Made by a program: the position numbers and the translations under genes
Part shown: one piece after another, positions 34,863 through 42,766 of the stretch
Layout: the number at the start of each line of letters is the position of its first letter
How positions within the stretch are numbered: the stretch's first letter is position 1
Assembly: GCA_900316615.1 (NCBI GenBank)
Contig: ONDU01000023.1
Location: forward strand, 1 to 45,678
Length of the DNA stretch: 45,678 bases
Reading direction: 5' to 3'
From: an uncultured Eubacteriales bacterium
GTDB taxonomy: Bacteria; Bacillota; Clostridia; Oscillospirales; Acutalibacteraceae
The notes under the pieces: model-generated
Database searches by the model: none
Told to the model about the DNA's origin: nothing
Seen by the model: only the letters and a program-made list of their open reading frames with translations

Positions 34863-35663
34863 TTAAAGTATGCTGATATTTTTCTTTTTAAGCTGTGCAA
34901 TAGCTGCATAGTGACAAATATCAAATTCATCGGGAGCGGTTTCGGACAGTAGTCTGATATGCTCCTGCTCCCACGATTTGATTTCATTTTCGGACAGAGA
35001 AGCACCTATTCCACGGCAGGCTTTCATTCTGCCGTGCCAGCTTTCTCTTGTAAAATGCACCTGCAAGGGATATTCTTCGTGATAAACAAGCTCAAAGTAT
35101 TTGATGCAGCATTCGGGAATGTCTATAGGGTGCATTGTTTCGCCTGCACCGCTCCATGCAGGACTGTATTTGAGAACGAGCTTTTCACTTGCATTTGCGA
35201 TTTTATCCTCAAAAGGCAGCCAAGCCATATAAAGAATAAGCAGAGAGCCGTCAGGTTTAAGCATACGGTACAGCTCAGGCATAATTTTTTTGTGGTCGAA
35301 ATACCAAAAGCACTGACACGCTGTAATAACGTCAAAGGAGTTATCGGGAAAATCGGTTTTTTCCGCAGATACTGCATAATAGCCGATATTCATTCCTTCT
35401 GAAAGGAGTGCAGCATATTCAATCTGCTTATCTGAAATATCCGTACCAATCCATTTAGCTCCGTAATGATACATATTTCTTGGAAGCACGCCTGTTCCCG
35501 TACCCAGGTCAAGAACAGTCTGTCCGCTTACGCACAGATTTAGCTTTACTATTCGTTTGTAAAATTGTTCGGGATAAATATCACGGAACTTTGCGTAATC
35601 CTCAGATGTTTTTCCCCAGTCGAAGGCTTTGCCGCCGTCTATATTTTTATCTGAAATATCCAT
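34863..35663 (-). CDS. Class I SAM-dependent methyltransferase
   Basis: A 266-aa cytoplasmic methyltransferase of the UbiE/Methyltransf_11 type. Motif I is TVLDLGTGTGVLPRNM (about residues 50-65), motif II contains WIGTDISDKQIEYA, and DNSFDVITACQCFWYFDH and RMLKPDGSLLILYMAW are the usual later motifs. The C-terminal third (from FTRESWHGRMKACRGIGASL) is typical of small-molecule methylases with unknown substrate. It lies 24 bases past the repeat A4/thiE end on the same strand and could be read through from the thi operon. Confidence 0.85.
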   Translation of the reverse strand: MDISDKNIDGGKAFDWGKTSEDYAKFRDIYPEQFYKRIVKLNLCVSGQTVLDLGTGTGVLPRNMYHYGAKWIGTDISDKQIEYAALLSEGMNIGYYAVSAEKTDFPDNSFDVITACQCFWYFDHKKIMPELYRMLKPDGSLLILYMAWLPFEDKIANASEKLVLKYSPAWSGAGETMHPIDIPECCIKYFELVYHEEYPLQVHFTRESWHGRMKACRGIGASLSENEIKSWEQEHIRLLSETAPDEFDICHYAAIAQLKKKNISIL

Positions 35664-35687
35664 AGAATTGTCCTCAATTTCTCGTCG

Positions 35688-35805
35688 TTAAAGGGTTTCA
35701 CCCTTTAAAATCCTGACCAAAGGCTCTGCCTTTGGAAACCGCCAAAGGCTCTGCCTTTGGAAACCGCAAGGGCTCTGCCCTTGACCCGCAAGCCTTTGAA
35801 AAGGC
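35688..35805 (-). repeat. Family A hairpin-chain repeat, copy A4, inside the 3' end of thiE
   Basis: On the minus strand it lacks the usual head and starts at CCTTTTCAAAGGCTTGCGGG directly after thiE codons. It then has CAAGGGC, two consecutive CCAAAGGC modules and a 9-bp stem TTAAAGGGT. The last stem supplies the TAA stop of thiE. Confidence 0.95.
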
Positions 35806-36350
35806 ATAAGTCCGCTCATAACTGCAAAGCCGTCCGTACCGCAGCTTATGACTTCTCTGAAGTTTTCCGCATTGATTCCCCCAAGAGGGTATATCGGAAT
35901 ATCAACATTCCTGACAATTTCTTTAAGCTCAGATAAACCCTTTGGTGCAAGTCCTTTTTTGCAGTCGGTTGGGAATATGTGACCGTATGTGATATATGAT
36001 GCTCCAAGCTGTTTCGCCCTTTGAGCCTGAGCTATGCTGTGTGTTGAAGCTCCTATAATATCAAAATTTTTTAAAAGCTCGGTATTTTTTTCAAGAACAG
36101 GCATAGGACAGTGTATTGCATAATGTTTCAGCTTTACGGCTTCCTCAACAAAGTTATGCAGGATACAAAGCTTATCGTATTTTTTACATATTCCGATTAC
36201 AGCTTTGGCAAGATAATAATAATCATCTGCCGAAAGCTGTTTTTCACGCAGGACTATTCCGTATATACGGCTTTGTGCAAGAGCTTCGATATGCTTTAAA
36301 AAGTCGGACTCACATACAGAGCTGTTTGTTATACACAATATTTTATACAT
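35688..36350 (-). CDS. thiE: Thiamine phosphate synthase (ThiE/TenI-like) with repeat-encoded C-terminus
   Basis: A 220-aa TIM-barrel protein of the ThiE/TenI family, which couples the thiazole and pyrimidine moieties. GIVLREKQLSADDYY holds the substrate Arg, YITYGHIFPTDCKKGLAPKG is the phosphate loop region and YPLGGINAENFREVISCGTD matches the late GGI motif. Natural sequence ends at about residue 181 (GFAVMSGLM). The next ~38 residues (PFQRLAGQGQSPCGFQRQSL and on) are translated from repeat A4 and replace the usual final helix. The start at 36350 is an ATG overlapping the thiH stop by 8 bases; an in-frame GTG lies 12 bases upstream. Whether it still works is uncertain, since the active-site loops precede the insertion. 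Confidence 0.85.
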   Translation of the reverse strand: MYKILCITNSSVCESDFLKHIEALAQSRIYGIVLREKQLSADDYYYLAKAVIGICKKYDKLCILHNFVEEAVKLKHYAIHCPMPVLEKNTELLKNFDIIGASTHSIAQAQRAKQLGASYITYGHIFPTDCKKGLAPKGLSELKEIVRNVDIPIYPLGGINAENFREVISCGTDGFAVMSGLMPFQRLAGQGQSPCGFQRQSLWRFPKAEPLVRILKGETL

Positions 36351-37500
36351 AGATGTAGTCACTCATAACAGGCTGCATACCCTTTGATTTTATCATATCG
36401 TACATTTCCTTTACGGAACGTGCGTCATCAATTTCAAACTGTTCATCGCCCTTTTGTTCTCCGCTGTGTGCTCCGATACCTACATCGACACCTGCGGAGG
36501 TTTTTGTTGCGGCAATCTGTATTATATTATCCCTGAAATCGGCATTTTCACGGCTTGAAATCGTTATGCTTGCAAACGGCATAAAAATTCTGTATGCACA
36601 TATAATCTGCAAAAGCTGACGTTCATGTACATCTCTGGGATTTATTTTATCGTTATTTATTATGGGGCGTAATCTGGGGCAGGAGAAGGCTATTTCTGCG
36701 TGAGGATATTTACGCTGTATAAGGTATGCGTGATAACCTGTAGCAAAAGCGTCCTTTCTGAAATCGTCAAGTCCGAGCAGAGCGGCAAAGCCTACGCCTC
36801 TTATACCGCCCATAAGGGCACGCTCCTGAGCGTTGAATCTGTAGGGGAATATTCTCTTGTGTCCTGCAAGGTGCAGTGTTTCGTATTTGTCGGAATTATA
36901 AGTTTCCTGAAAGACTGTTACAAAATCAGCTCCGCATTTATGGAGATATGCGTACTCGTCGCTGTTCATAGGGTAAACCTCAAGACCCACCACCTTGAAG
37001 TACTCCGACGCTATTTTACAGGCTTCACCTATATATTTTACATCGCTTTTTGAGCGGCTTTCACCTGTTAAAATGAGAACCTCCTGAAGTCCTGTTTCTG
37101 CGATTGTTTTCATTTCGGCACGTATCTGGTCGGCATCGAGAATAGCTCTTTTTATTTTGTTGTGACAGTTGAAGCCGCAGTATATGCAGTAATTTTCGCA
37201 GTAGTTGGATATATAAAGAGGTGTGAACATATATACGGAATTTCCGAAATGCTTTCTTGTTTCGAGCTTTGCCCTCTGTGCAATATCCTCAAGGAGAGGT
37301 AAAGCCGCAGGTGAGAGCAAAGCCTTGAAGTCATCGGGCGAAATATTATCTTTAAGCAAGGCTTTTTTTACGTCCTGTTCTGTATATATGCTGTAGTCAT
37401 AGCTGTTCATTTCCGATATTACCTTGTCCATAATATCGGAATTTATAATCTCCATACCCTCCATATACTGCATATGGTCTGTTTTTTTCTGATTATCCAT
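36343..37500 (-). CDS. thiH: 2-iminoacetate synthase ThiH
   Basis: ThiH is the anaerobic radical SAM tyrosine lyase that makes dehydroglycine for the thiazole ring. The 385-aa protein has the C-x3-C-x2-C motif in YCENYCIYCGFNCHNKIKRA (about residues 105-124), GLQEVLILTGESRSKSDVKY, VFQETYNSDKYETLHLAGHK and AGVDVGIGAHSG, all typical of ThiH and its relative HydG. Use of ThiH, not the oxygen-dependent ThiO, fits an anaerobe. AAGGAG lies 8 bases before the ATG. It is third in the order thiS-thiG-thiH-thiE. Confidence 0.95.
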   Translation of the reverse strand: MDNQKKTDHMQYMEGMEIINSDIMDKVISEMNSYDYSIYTEQDVKKALLKDNISPDDFKALLSPAALPLLEDIAQRAKLETRKHFGNSVYMFTPLYISNYCENYCIYCGFNCHNKIKRAILDADQIRAEMKTIAETGLQEVLILTGESRSKSDVKYIGEACKIASEYFKVVGLEVYPMNSDEYAYLHKCGADFVTVFQETYNSDKYETLHLAGHKRIFPYRFNAQERALMGGIRGVGFAALLGLDDFRKDAFATGYHAYLIQRKYPHAEIAFSCPRLRPIINNDKINPRDVHERQLLQIICAYRIFMPFASITISSRENADFRDNIIQIAATKTSAGVDVGIGAHSGEQKGDEQFEIDDARSVKEMYDMIKSKGMQPVMSDYIYV

Positions 37501-37543
37501 AATAAACTCCTTAATATACTAATATGAGTTAAAGTCTTAAAGC

Positions 37544-38314
37544 TTAATCGTGCAAAAATCCTGTCAGCGGTGAAGAAGCTGCTGCCCTGTCGTCAAGTAC
37601 TCTGCCCATACCTGCAAGATAAGCCTGCCGTCCTGCTATGATAGCGTGTTTGAAAGCCTCTGCCATAGCTGTTATATTGCCAGCTGTTGCAATAGCGGTA
37701 TTTGCCATAACTGCCGCCGCACCAAGCTCCATAGCCTCGCATGCCTGAGAGGGCTTTCCGATTCCTGCATCAACTATTACAGGAAGGTCTATCTCGTCAA
37801 CAAGTATTCTGATAAACTCCCTCGTACAAAGCCCCTTGTTAGTACCTATCGGAGCTGCAAGCGGCATTACACACGCCGCACCTGCATTTACCAATTCCCT
37901 TGCAGCGTAGAGGTCGGGATACATATAGGGCATAACAACAAAGCCCTCTTTGGCAAGTATTTCGGTAGCCTTGCAGGTTTCGTAATTGTCGGGGAGAAGA
38001 TATTTTGAATCAGCTATAACCTCTATCTTTACGAAATCACCGCAGCCTGCCGCACGGGCAATACGTGCAATTCTTACAGCTTCGTCTGCATTTCTTGCTC
38101 CTGACGTGTTCGGAAGAAGTGTAACTCCCTTTGGAATGTAGTCCAGTATATTTTCAACATTTCCCGTGGCGGCACGTCTGAGAGCCAGTGTAATAATTTC
38201 CGCACCTGCATTTTCGACAGCCGCTTTTATAAGGTTCAGCGAGTATTTTCCCGAACCTAAAATAAATCTTGAAGTAAATTCGTGACCGCCTAATATAAAC
38301 TTATCATCTTTCAT
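37544..38314 (-). CDS. thiG: Thiazole synthase ThiG
   Basis: ThiG condenses DXP, dehydroglycine and the ThiS thiocarboxylate into the thiazole phosphate. The 256-aa TIM barrel shows [19 protein letters not shown], the active-site region [54 protein letters not shown] and [20 protein letters not shown]. Length is normal. It follows thiS by 52 bases and precedes thiH. Confidence 0.96.
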   Translation of the reverse strand: MKDDKFILGGHEFTSRFILGSGKYSLNLIKAAVENAGAEIITLALRRAATGNVENILDYIPKGVTLLPNTSGARNADEAVRIARIARAAGCGDFVKIEVIADSKYLLPDNYETCKATEILAKEGFVVMPYMYPDLYAARELVNAGAACVMPLAAPIGTNKGLCTREFIRILVDEIDLPVIVDAGIGKPSQACEAMELGAAAVMANTAIATAGNITAMAEAFKHAIIAGRQAYLAGMGRVLDDRAAASSPLTGFLHD

Positions 38315-38366
38315 TGTTATGCAATCTCCTTTATTTTTAATGTTATTTTACACACAGTCGAAGAAA

Positions 38367-38561
38367 TCAGCCCCCGCCCATAAACATAAGTATTTCGACA
38401 ACATCATTTTCCTGCAAAACAACAGACGAATAGTTGTTTCTGTTCAGAATTTCTCCGTTAAGCTCTATAACGATACTTTCGGGATTGTAGCCGTTATCTT
38501 TCAGATAGTCTGAAAGGCTTGTGTTTGCTGTATTTTCTTCTTTTCCGTTTATCCTTACCAT
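38367..38561 (-). CDS. thiS: Sulfur carrier protein ThiS
   Basis: ThiS carries sulfur as a C-terminal thiocarboxylate to ThiG. The 64-aa ubiquitin-like protein begins MVRINGKEENTANTSLSDYL and ends EILMFMGGG; the terminal Gly-Gly is the carrier site. AAGGAGG lies about 11 bases before the ATG, which fixes the start over a longer in-frame extension. It is first in the operon, preceded by a structured leader and a strong promoter. No thiF (the activating enzyme) is found in this cluster. Confidence 0.93.
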   Translation of the reverse strand: MVRINGKEENTANTSLSDYLKDNGYNPESIVIELNGEILNRNNYSSVVLQENDVVEILMFMGGG

Positions 38562-38580
38562 TGTAAAAGCTACCTCCTTG

Positions 38581-38644
38581 AAATAAAAAAATAAAAGCTC
38601 CACAAAAAGCCTGCACCCAAGGTGGTGCACCCCTTCATGGAACT
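38581..38644 (-). promoter_or_regulatory. Terminator-like structured leader of the thi operon
   Basis: Read on the minus strand, an outer stem AGTTCCA/TGGAGCT (one G-U pair), an AAG/CTT step and an inner TGCACC/GGTGCA stem make one long hairpin. It is followed at once by TTTTATTTTTTTATTT and then the thiS ribosome site. This is the shape of an intrinsic terminator between promoter and first gene, so it may act as an attenuator. I could not fit a TPP riboswitch; its CTGAGA and GAACCTGA cores are absent. Confidence 0.55.
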
Positions 38645-38659
38645 GCCAATCTGCTATAG

Positions 38660-38688
38660 ATTTTACAATACCATTGATGTTTTGTCAA
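38660..38688 (-). promoter_or_regulatory. Sigma-A type promoter of the thi operon
   Basis: On the minus strand TTGACA (38683-38688) and TAAAAT (38660-38665) are 17 bases apart. The expected start near 38653 places the whole leader hairpin at the 5' end of the transcript. Confidence 0.75.
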
Positions 38689-38841
38689 TAACAAATAAAA
38701 AAATAAAATTAAAATCAGCACGAATAAATTACAAAATCAGGCAAAAAATTTTTATTAAGAAAAAAATAATATATTTCCACATTAAATTGAATATCAGCGT
38801 GGCAAAATAAAAACAGCAGCGGAATACGGAGGTGATATTTT

Positions 38842-40044
38842 ATGAAAAAATTCGTAAAAGCTTTTACCGTTGCAATATCAATAATATGTACAGCCGTACT
38901 GGGTATAGGGATTATTTTAGGCAATACGCTTCCGTCAAGCTACTACGTCAACAATATAGGAAGCGAATCCCTTGCGGTTTACGGAGTAACTCTGAACACT
39001 TACAGGGACAGCAATCTCAATACTTCGGGACAGCTTATGCTTGGAAACATTATTCCGATTAAAAGCGTAAATATAAATATCAAGGAAAATGAAACGGTCA
39101 TTCCCTGCGGAAATCCGTTCGGAATACGGCTTTTCACAGAGGGCATTATGGTGGTAAAAACAGATAAGCTTACAGTAGACGGAAAAGCCTACAATCCTGC
39201 AAAGGAGGCAGGAATTGAAACAGGCGATGTCATAACCTATGCAAACTCAAAAAAAATAACCTGTACCGAAGATTTGCCGGCCGTTGTAAACCAAAGCGGC
39301 GGAAAGCCTGTAAATCTTACAATAATACGCAATAACAGAACAATGTCAAAAAGTATTCTTCCGATAAAAACGGGAGAAAATTCATATAAAATCGGTGTAT
39401 GGGTTCGTGACAGCTCCGCAGGAATAGGAACAATGACATTTTTCCACCCTGAAAGCCACGCTTTCGGCGGACTTGGTCACGGAATATGCGATATAGATAC
39501 AGGAGAGCTTATGCCGATGGCTCAGGGTGAGGTAACAGGTGCGGAAATAGACAGCATAACAAAATCAAAATCAGGTACAGCCGGTACACTTAACGGTCAT
39601 CACTGCGAAAATCTTTGCAGGGGATATGTCATAAGCAACTGCGAATCGGGTGTGTTCGGCTATATCGAAAATTCTCCCGTCAGCCACAGCGAAATCCCTA
39701 TAGCCTACAAGCAGCAGGTAAAAACAGGAAAGGCTCAGATTATTACCACACTGGATTCCTCAACCCCTAAATACTACGATATTGAAATACAGTCTATAAA
39801 CTATAACGAGAGTACAAAAACCAAAAATATTATAATAAAGATTACCGACAGCGGGCTTCTCAGCCGTACAAACGGAATTGTTCAGGGTATGAGCGGAAGT
39901 CCCATTATTCAGAACAACCGCCTTGTCGGTGCCGTAACACACGTATTTGTAAATGAACCGCAGAAAGGCTACGGCATATTTGCGGAAAATATGATAGAAG
40001 ATTTCAACAGAGAAAACAAAAAATCTGAAAAGAACGTCGCATAA
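38842..40044 (+). CDS. spoIVB: SpoIVB peptidase (S55)
   Basis: SpoIVB is the serine peptidase secreted from the forespore that triggers pro-sigma-K processing by cleaving SpoIVFA. The 400-aa protein has an N-terminal TM anchor (about 5-27), a PDZ domain (about 95-180, with GIETGDVITYANSKKI and GKPVNLTIIRNN) and an S55 peptidase domain from GIGTMTFFHPESHAFGGLGH to GIVQGMSGSPIIQNNRLVGA. His in GGLGHGI and Ser in MSGSP are the expected catalytic residues. GGAGGTGA precedes the start. spo0A follows on the same strand, the classical Firmicutes order. Confidence 0.95.
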   Translation: MKKFVKAFTVAISIICTAVLGIGIILGNTLPSSYYVNNIGSESLAVYGVTLNTYRDSNLNTSGQLMLGNIIPIKSVNINIKENETVIPCGNPFGIRLFTEGIMVVKTDKLTVDGKAYNPAKEAGIETGDVITYANSKKITCTEDLPAVVNQSGGKPVNLTIIRNNRTMSKSILPIKTGENSYKIGVWVRDSSAGIGTMTFFHPESHAFGGLGHGICDIDTGELMPMAQGEVTGAEIDSITKSKSGTAGTLNGHHCENLCRGYVISNCESGVFGYIENSPVSHSEIPIAYKQQVKTGKAQIITTLDSSTPKYYDIEIQSINYNESTKTKNIIIKITDSGLLSRTNGIVQGMSGSPIIQNNRLVGAVTHVFVNEPQKGYGIFAENMIEDFNRENKKSEKNVA

Positions 40045-40106
40045 ACGAAAATTTGTTTTGAAAAATAAAATTTAAAAAAATTCGTAAAAAAATTTCTCGC
40101 TAAGTA

Positions 40107-40135
40107 TTGCCAAATTTACCAATTTATGGTAATAT
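40107..40135 (+). promoter_or_regulatory. Sigma-A type promoter of spo0A
   Basis: TTGCCA (40107-40112) and TAATAT (40130-40135) are 17 bases apart and give a leader of about 28 nt. I saw no convincing 0A box (TTTGTCGAA-like) next to it. Confidence 0.65.
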
Positions 40136-40169
40136 ATACACATCAAAGAAAAAAGCAAGGAGAGAAATT

Positions 40170-40952
40170 ATGGAAAATAAAATTAATATCATTATAACAG
40201 AAGAGCCTGCCGAAATCAGTCGTGACGACGCAAGGGCTTTGGCAAAATATAACTTTGCAACAACCTATTCAGGCAAGGACGGCGTTGAGCTTATGGAAAA
40301 AATAAACAACGTCAAGCCCGATATAGTTCTTATGGATATGTTTATGACCAGAATGGACGGTGTGGGAGTTTTAAGGGCATTGAAGCGAAAAAATCCCGAA
40401 AAAATGCCGCTTGTATTCGTCTATTCAACGTTCAGCAGTCCCGTTCTTGAGCGTGAAATTATGAACTGCGGTGCTGTTTATTTTGTACTCAAGCCCTACA
40501 ATATGGAGGATATTGCCGAAAGTATGGTTTCCATGCTTAACGAAAAATATAATCCGACATCTTCACACGGAACAAAATATTTCAGTGCACACAATAAAAG
40601 TATGGAAGTACGTGTTACGGAAATTCTTCATCAGATAGGAGTTCCTGCCCATATCAAGGGTTATAACTATCTGCGAGATTCCATACTTATGTCGGTGGAA
40701 AATCCCGATATAATCAACGCTGTTACAAAAAGGCTTTATCCGTCTGTAGCCAAAAAGTACGAAACTACTTCTTCCCGTGTCGAAAGAGCTATCAGACACG
40801 CTATAGAGGTTGCCTGGGACAGAGGTGACGTTGATATTTTAAATTCCTACTTCGGCTATACGATACACAATGACAGAGGCAAGCCCACTAACAGCGAATT
40901 TATCGCTATGATTGCCGATAAACTAAGGCTCCAGCTCAAAAACGCAGGATAA
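40170..40952 (+). CDS. spo0A: Sporulation master regulator Spo0A
   Basis: Spo0A is the phosphorylated transcription factor that starts sporulation. The 260-aa protein has a receiver domain (about 1-120) with the phospho-acceptor Asp in [18 protein letters not shown], a Ser at the usual Thr position (VYSTF) and the Lys in [10 protein letters not shown]. The acidic pocket near residue 10 reads TEEP where Bacillus has ADDN, so two Glu replace two Asp. The C-terminal DNA-binding domain is well kept ([39 protein letters not shown]). The ATG at 40170 has AAGGAG 7 bases upstream. It follows spoIVB with its own promoter. Confidence 0.95.
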   Translation: MENKINIIITEEPAEISRDDARALAKYNFATTYSGKDGVELMEKINNVKPDIVLMDMFMTRMDGVGVLRALKRKNPEKMPLVFVYSTFSSPVLEREIMNCGAVYFVLKPYNMEDIAESMVSMLNEKYNPTSSHGTKYFSAHNKSMEVRVTEILHQIGVPAHIKGYNYLRDSILMSVENPDIINAVTKRLYPSVAKKYETTSSRVERAIRHAIEVAWDRGDVDILNSYFGYTIHNDRGKPTNSEFIAMIADKLRLQLKNAG

Positions 40953-40978
40953 ACGCTCAGACGCAAAAAAACAAAACC

Positions 40979-41107
40979 ATAAAGTTTAGGTCAAGCCTTT
41001 TCAAAGGCTTGCGGGTCAAGGGCAGAGCCCTTGCGGTTTCCAAAGGCAGAGCCTTTGGCGGTTTCAGAGCCTTTGGCGGGATTTTCAAGGGCAACGCCCT
41101 TGAACTG
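40979..41107 (+). repeat. Family A hairpin-chain repeat, copy A5
   Basis: This is the longest copy. After the head ATAAAGTTTAGGTCAAG come modules CAAGCCTTT, CAAGGGC, CCAAAGGC, a half module AGAGCCTTTGGCGG and a last CAAGGGC with loop AAC. The half module shows growth or loss by duplication of a 25-bp unit. It starts 26 bases after the spo0A stop. Confidence 0.95.
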
Positions 41108-41338
41108 ACAGGCGTACAAGTTTTAACAATTTTCCTAAACATTTCACACTTTGCCCCGCTCAGGAAATTCTTCCTGAGCGGGGCAAGCCTCTGTATAAAA
41201 TTTTATCAATTCCAAATATATTGTTGACTTTGGCAGTATCAGGTGCTAAAATTAATTCAATATCTAATCTGAAAGTTGTTTCTTCTGACGGAAAAGAGTG
41301 GAGCTGCAAAAATAACAGCATATCTTAATTTGTCTTTC
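41108..41338. other. Intergenic stretch with a strong hairpin and a short coding-like tail
   Basis: A perfect 16-bp stem TTGCCCCGCTCAGGAA (41151-41166) pairs with 41171-41186 around ATTC, without a T-tract. A frame then runs to a TAA at 41326-41328 (VVSSDGKEWSCKNNSIS at its end) just ahead of a good terminator. No start codon with a ribosome site is visible, so it looks like the tail of a lost gene. Confidence 0.45.
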
Positions 41339-41378
41339 ACTCTGCCCTGAGGATAATCCGGGCGGAGTTTTGTTTTTT
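41339..41378 (+). terminator. Intrinsic terminator before the hyd genes
   Basis: ACTCTGCCC (41339-41347) pairs with GGGCGGAGT (41360-41368, one mismatch) and is followed by TTTTGTTTTTT. It separates the spo0A side from the hyd genes. Confidence 0.8.
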
Positions 41379-41415
41379 CATATATTTAATTTTTTTATTT
41401 TACGGAGGTTTTTTT

Positions 41416-41667
41416 ATGAACAGAGTTGCACTTATAGGAATTATGATTGAAGATAACAAGGCTTCTGCCGAAATAAACACAATCCTTCATGAGTATTCGG
41501 AATACATTGTAGGAAGAATGGGTCTGCCCAACGTAAGAGAGAATATGAACGTAATAAGCATTGTCATAGATGCTCCCGTTGATGTCGTAAACGCAATTTC
41601 GGGCAGGCTCGGACGCATAGACGGCGTAACTTCAAAAAGTATCTGCTCAAAATCTGAGGAGGTATAA
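41416..41667 (+). CDS. TM1266 family putative regulator of the iron-only hydrogenase system
   Basis: An 83-aa ACT-like (ferredoxin-fold) protein that begins MNRVALIGIMIEDNKASAEI and includes the conserved HEYSEYIVGRMGLPN and VSIVIDAPVDVVNAISGRLG-like parts. The TM1266 family is found beside hydE/hydG/hydF and is believed to have a regulatory role linked to hydrogenase maturation or NikR-like control. CGGAGG stands before the start. Its stop codon overlaps the ribosome site used by hydE, so the two are coupled. Confidence 0.88.
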   Translation: MNRVALIGIMIEDNKASAEINTILHEYSEYIVGRMGLPNVRENMNVISIVIDAPVDVVNAISGRLGRIDGVTSKSICSKSEEV

Positions 41668-41669
41668 GT

Positions 41670-42719
41670 ATCAACAGCAATTTTGACATCATCAACAAGC
41701 TTTATCAGACATCAGCCTTGAACAAGGAAGAGTACGTTTCTCTTATTGACGGCAGAGATGAAGAAACAGCACGGTATCTTTTTTCACTCGCACGAAAAAG
41801 ACGTGAGGAATATTACGGAAGCAAGGTTTTCATAAGAGGTCTTATCGAGTTTACAAACTACTGCAAAAATGACTGCTATTACTGCGGTATAAGAAAAAGC
41901 AACAGAAATGCTTCACGCTACAGACTTTCTGACGAGGATATTATAAGCTGCTGTGAGGAAGGCTACAGTTTAGGCTTCAGAACATTCGTACTTCAGGGCG
42001 GAGAAGATCCTTACTTTACAGACGAAAGAATGTGCCGCATTGTATCCGAAATAAAAAAGTCTTACGGCGATTGTGCGGTAACACTTTCAATAGGAGAAAG
42101 AAGCCGTGAAAGTTATCAGAAGCTTTTTGACGCAGGTGCGGACAGATTTCTGCTCAGACACGAAACAGCGGATTTCTGCCATTATTCAATGCTTCACCCT
42201 GAAAATCTTTCCGCCGAAAACAGACAGCTATGTCTTAAAAATCTTAAAGACATAGGCTATCAGGTTGGCACAGGCTTTATGGTAGGCTCACCGTTTCAGA
42301 CAACCGAAAATCTTGCAGATGATATGCTCTTTTTAAGCTCCCTGAAACCGTCTATGGTAGGTATAGGCCCTTTTATTCCGCATAAGGATACCCCCTTTGC
42401 GGATAAACATTCGGGAACGCTGGAGCTTACCCTGTTTATGCTCGGACTGATACGTTTGGCTCTGCCTTATGCACTGATTCCATCTACAACCGCTCTCGGT
42501 ACGATTTCACCAATCGGACGTGAGCTTGGTCTGAAAGCGGGTGCAAATGTAGTTATGCCAAATCTTTCGCCGCCGTCAGTCAGAAAAAAATATATGCTGT
42601 ATGACAACAAAATCTGTACGGGCGAGGAATCGGCACAGTGCCTTGAATGTCTTAAAAAACGTGTGGAAAATGCAGGCTGTCAGATTGTTGTTGACCGTGG
42701 CGATGTATATAAGCCTTAG
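41670..42719 (+). CDS. hydE: [FeFe]-hydrogenase H-cluster maturase HydE (radical SAM)
   Basis: HydE acts with HydG and HydF to build the two-iron subcluster. The radical SAM motif is YCKNDCYYCGIRKSN (C-x3-C-x2-C). FVLQGGEDPYFTDERM, LSIGERSRESYQKLFDAGAD, FLLRHETADFCHYSMLHPEN and PSTTALGTISPIGRELGLKA are typical. The start is odd. GGAGG at 41658-41662 is placed for codon 41670, which is ATC. The 16 residues encoded from there (INSNFDIINKLYQTSA) fit the family N-terminus, while the first conventional start, TTG at 41718, has no ribosome site. I therefore annotate from the ATC (349 aa), with 333 aa as the conservative alternative. Confidence 0.9.
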   Translation: MNSNFDIINKLYQTSALNKEEYVSLIDGRDEETARYLFSLARKRREEYYGSKVFIRGLIEFTNYCKNDCYYCGIRKSNRNASRYRLSDEDIISCCEEGYSLGFRTFVLQGGEDPYFTDERMCRIVSEIKKSYGDCAVTLSIGERSRESYQKLFDAGADRFLLRHETADFCHYSMLHPENLSAENRQLCLKNLKDIGYQVGTGFMVGSPFQTTENLADDMLFLSSLKPSMVGIGPFIPHKDTPFADKHSGTLELTLFMLGLIRLALPYALIPSTTALGTISPIGRELGLKAGANVVMPNLSPPSVRKKYMLYDNKICTGEESAQCLECLKKRVENAGCQIVVDRGDVYKP

Positions 42720-42766
42720 AAAAGATTTTTTCCGTTAAATCAAAGTCTGCGGCTATGCTCAGACGG

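Noticed and set aside
38562..38660. TPP riboswitch upstream of thiS
   Set aside because: The leader lacks the CTGAGA and ACC-CTTTGAACCTGA type core sequences; only a terminator-like hairpin is present.
40107..40169. An upstream start of spo0A adding 21 residues
   Set aside because: The extension covers the -35/-10 region, while the ATG at 40170 has AAGGAG at the right distance and matches the family N-terminus.
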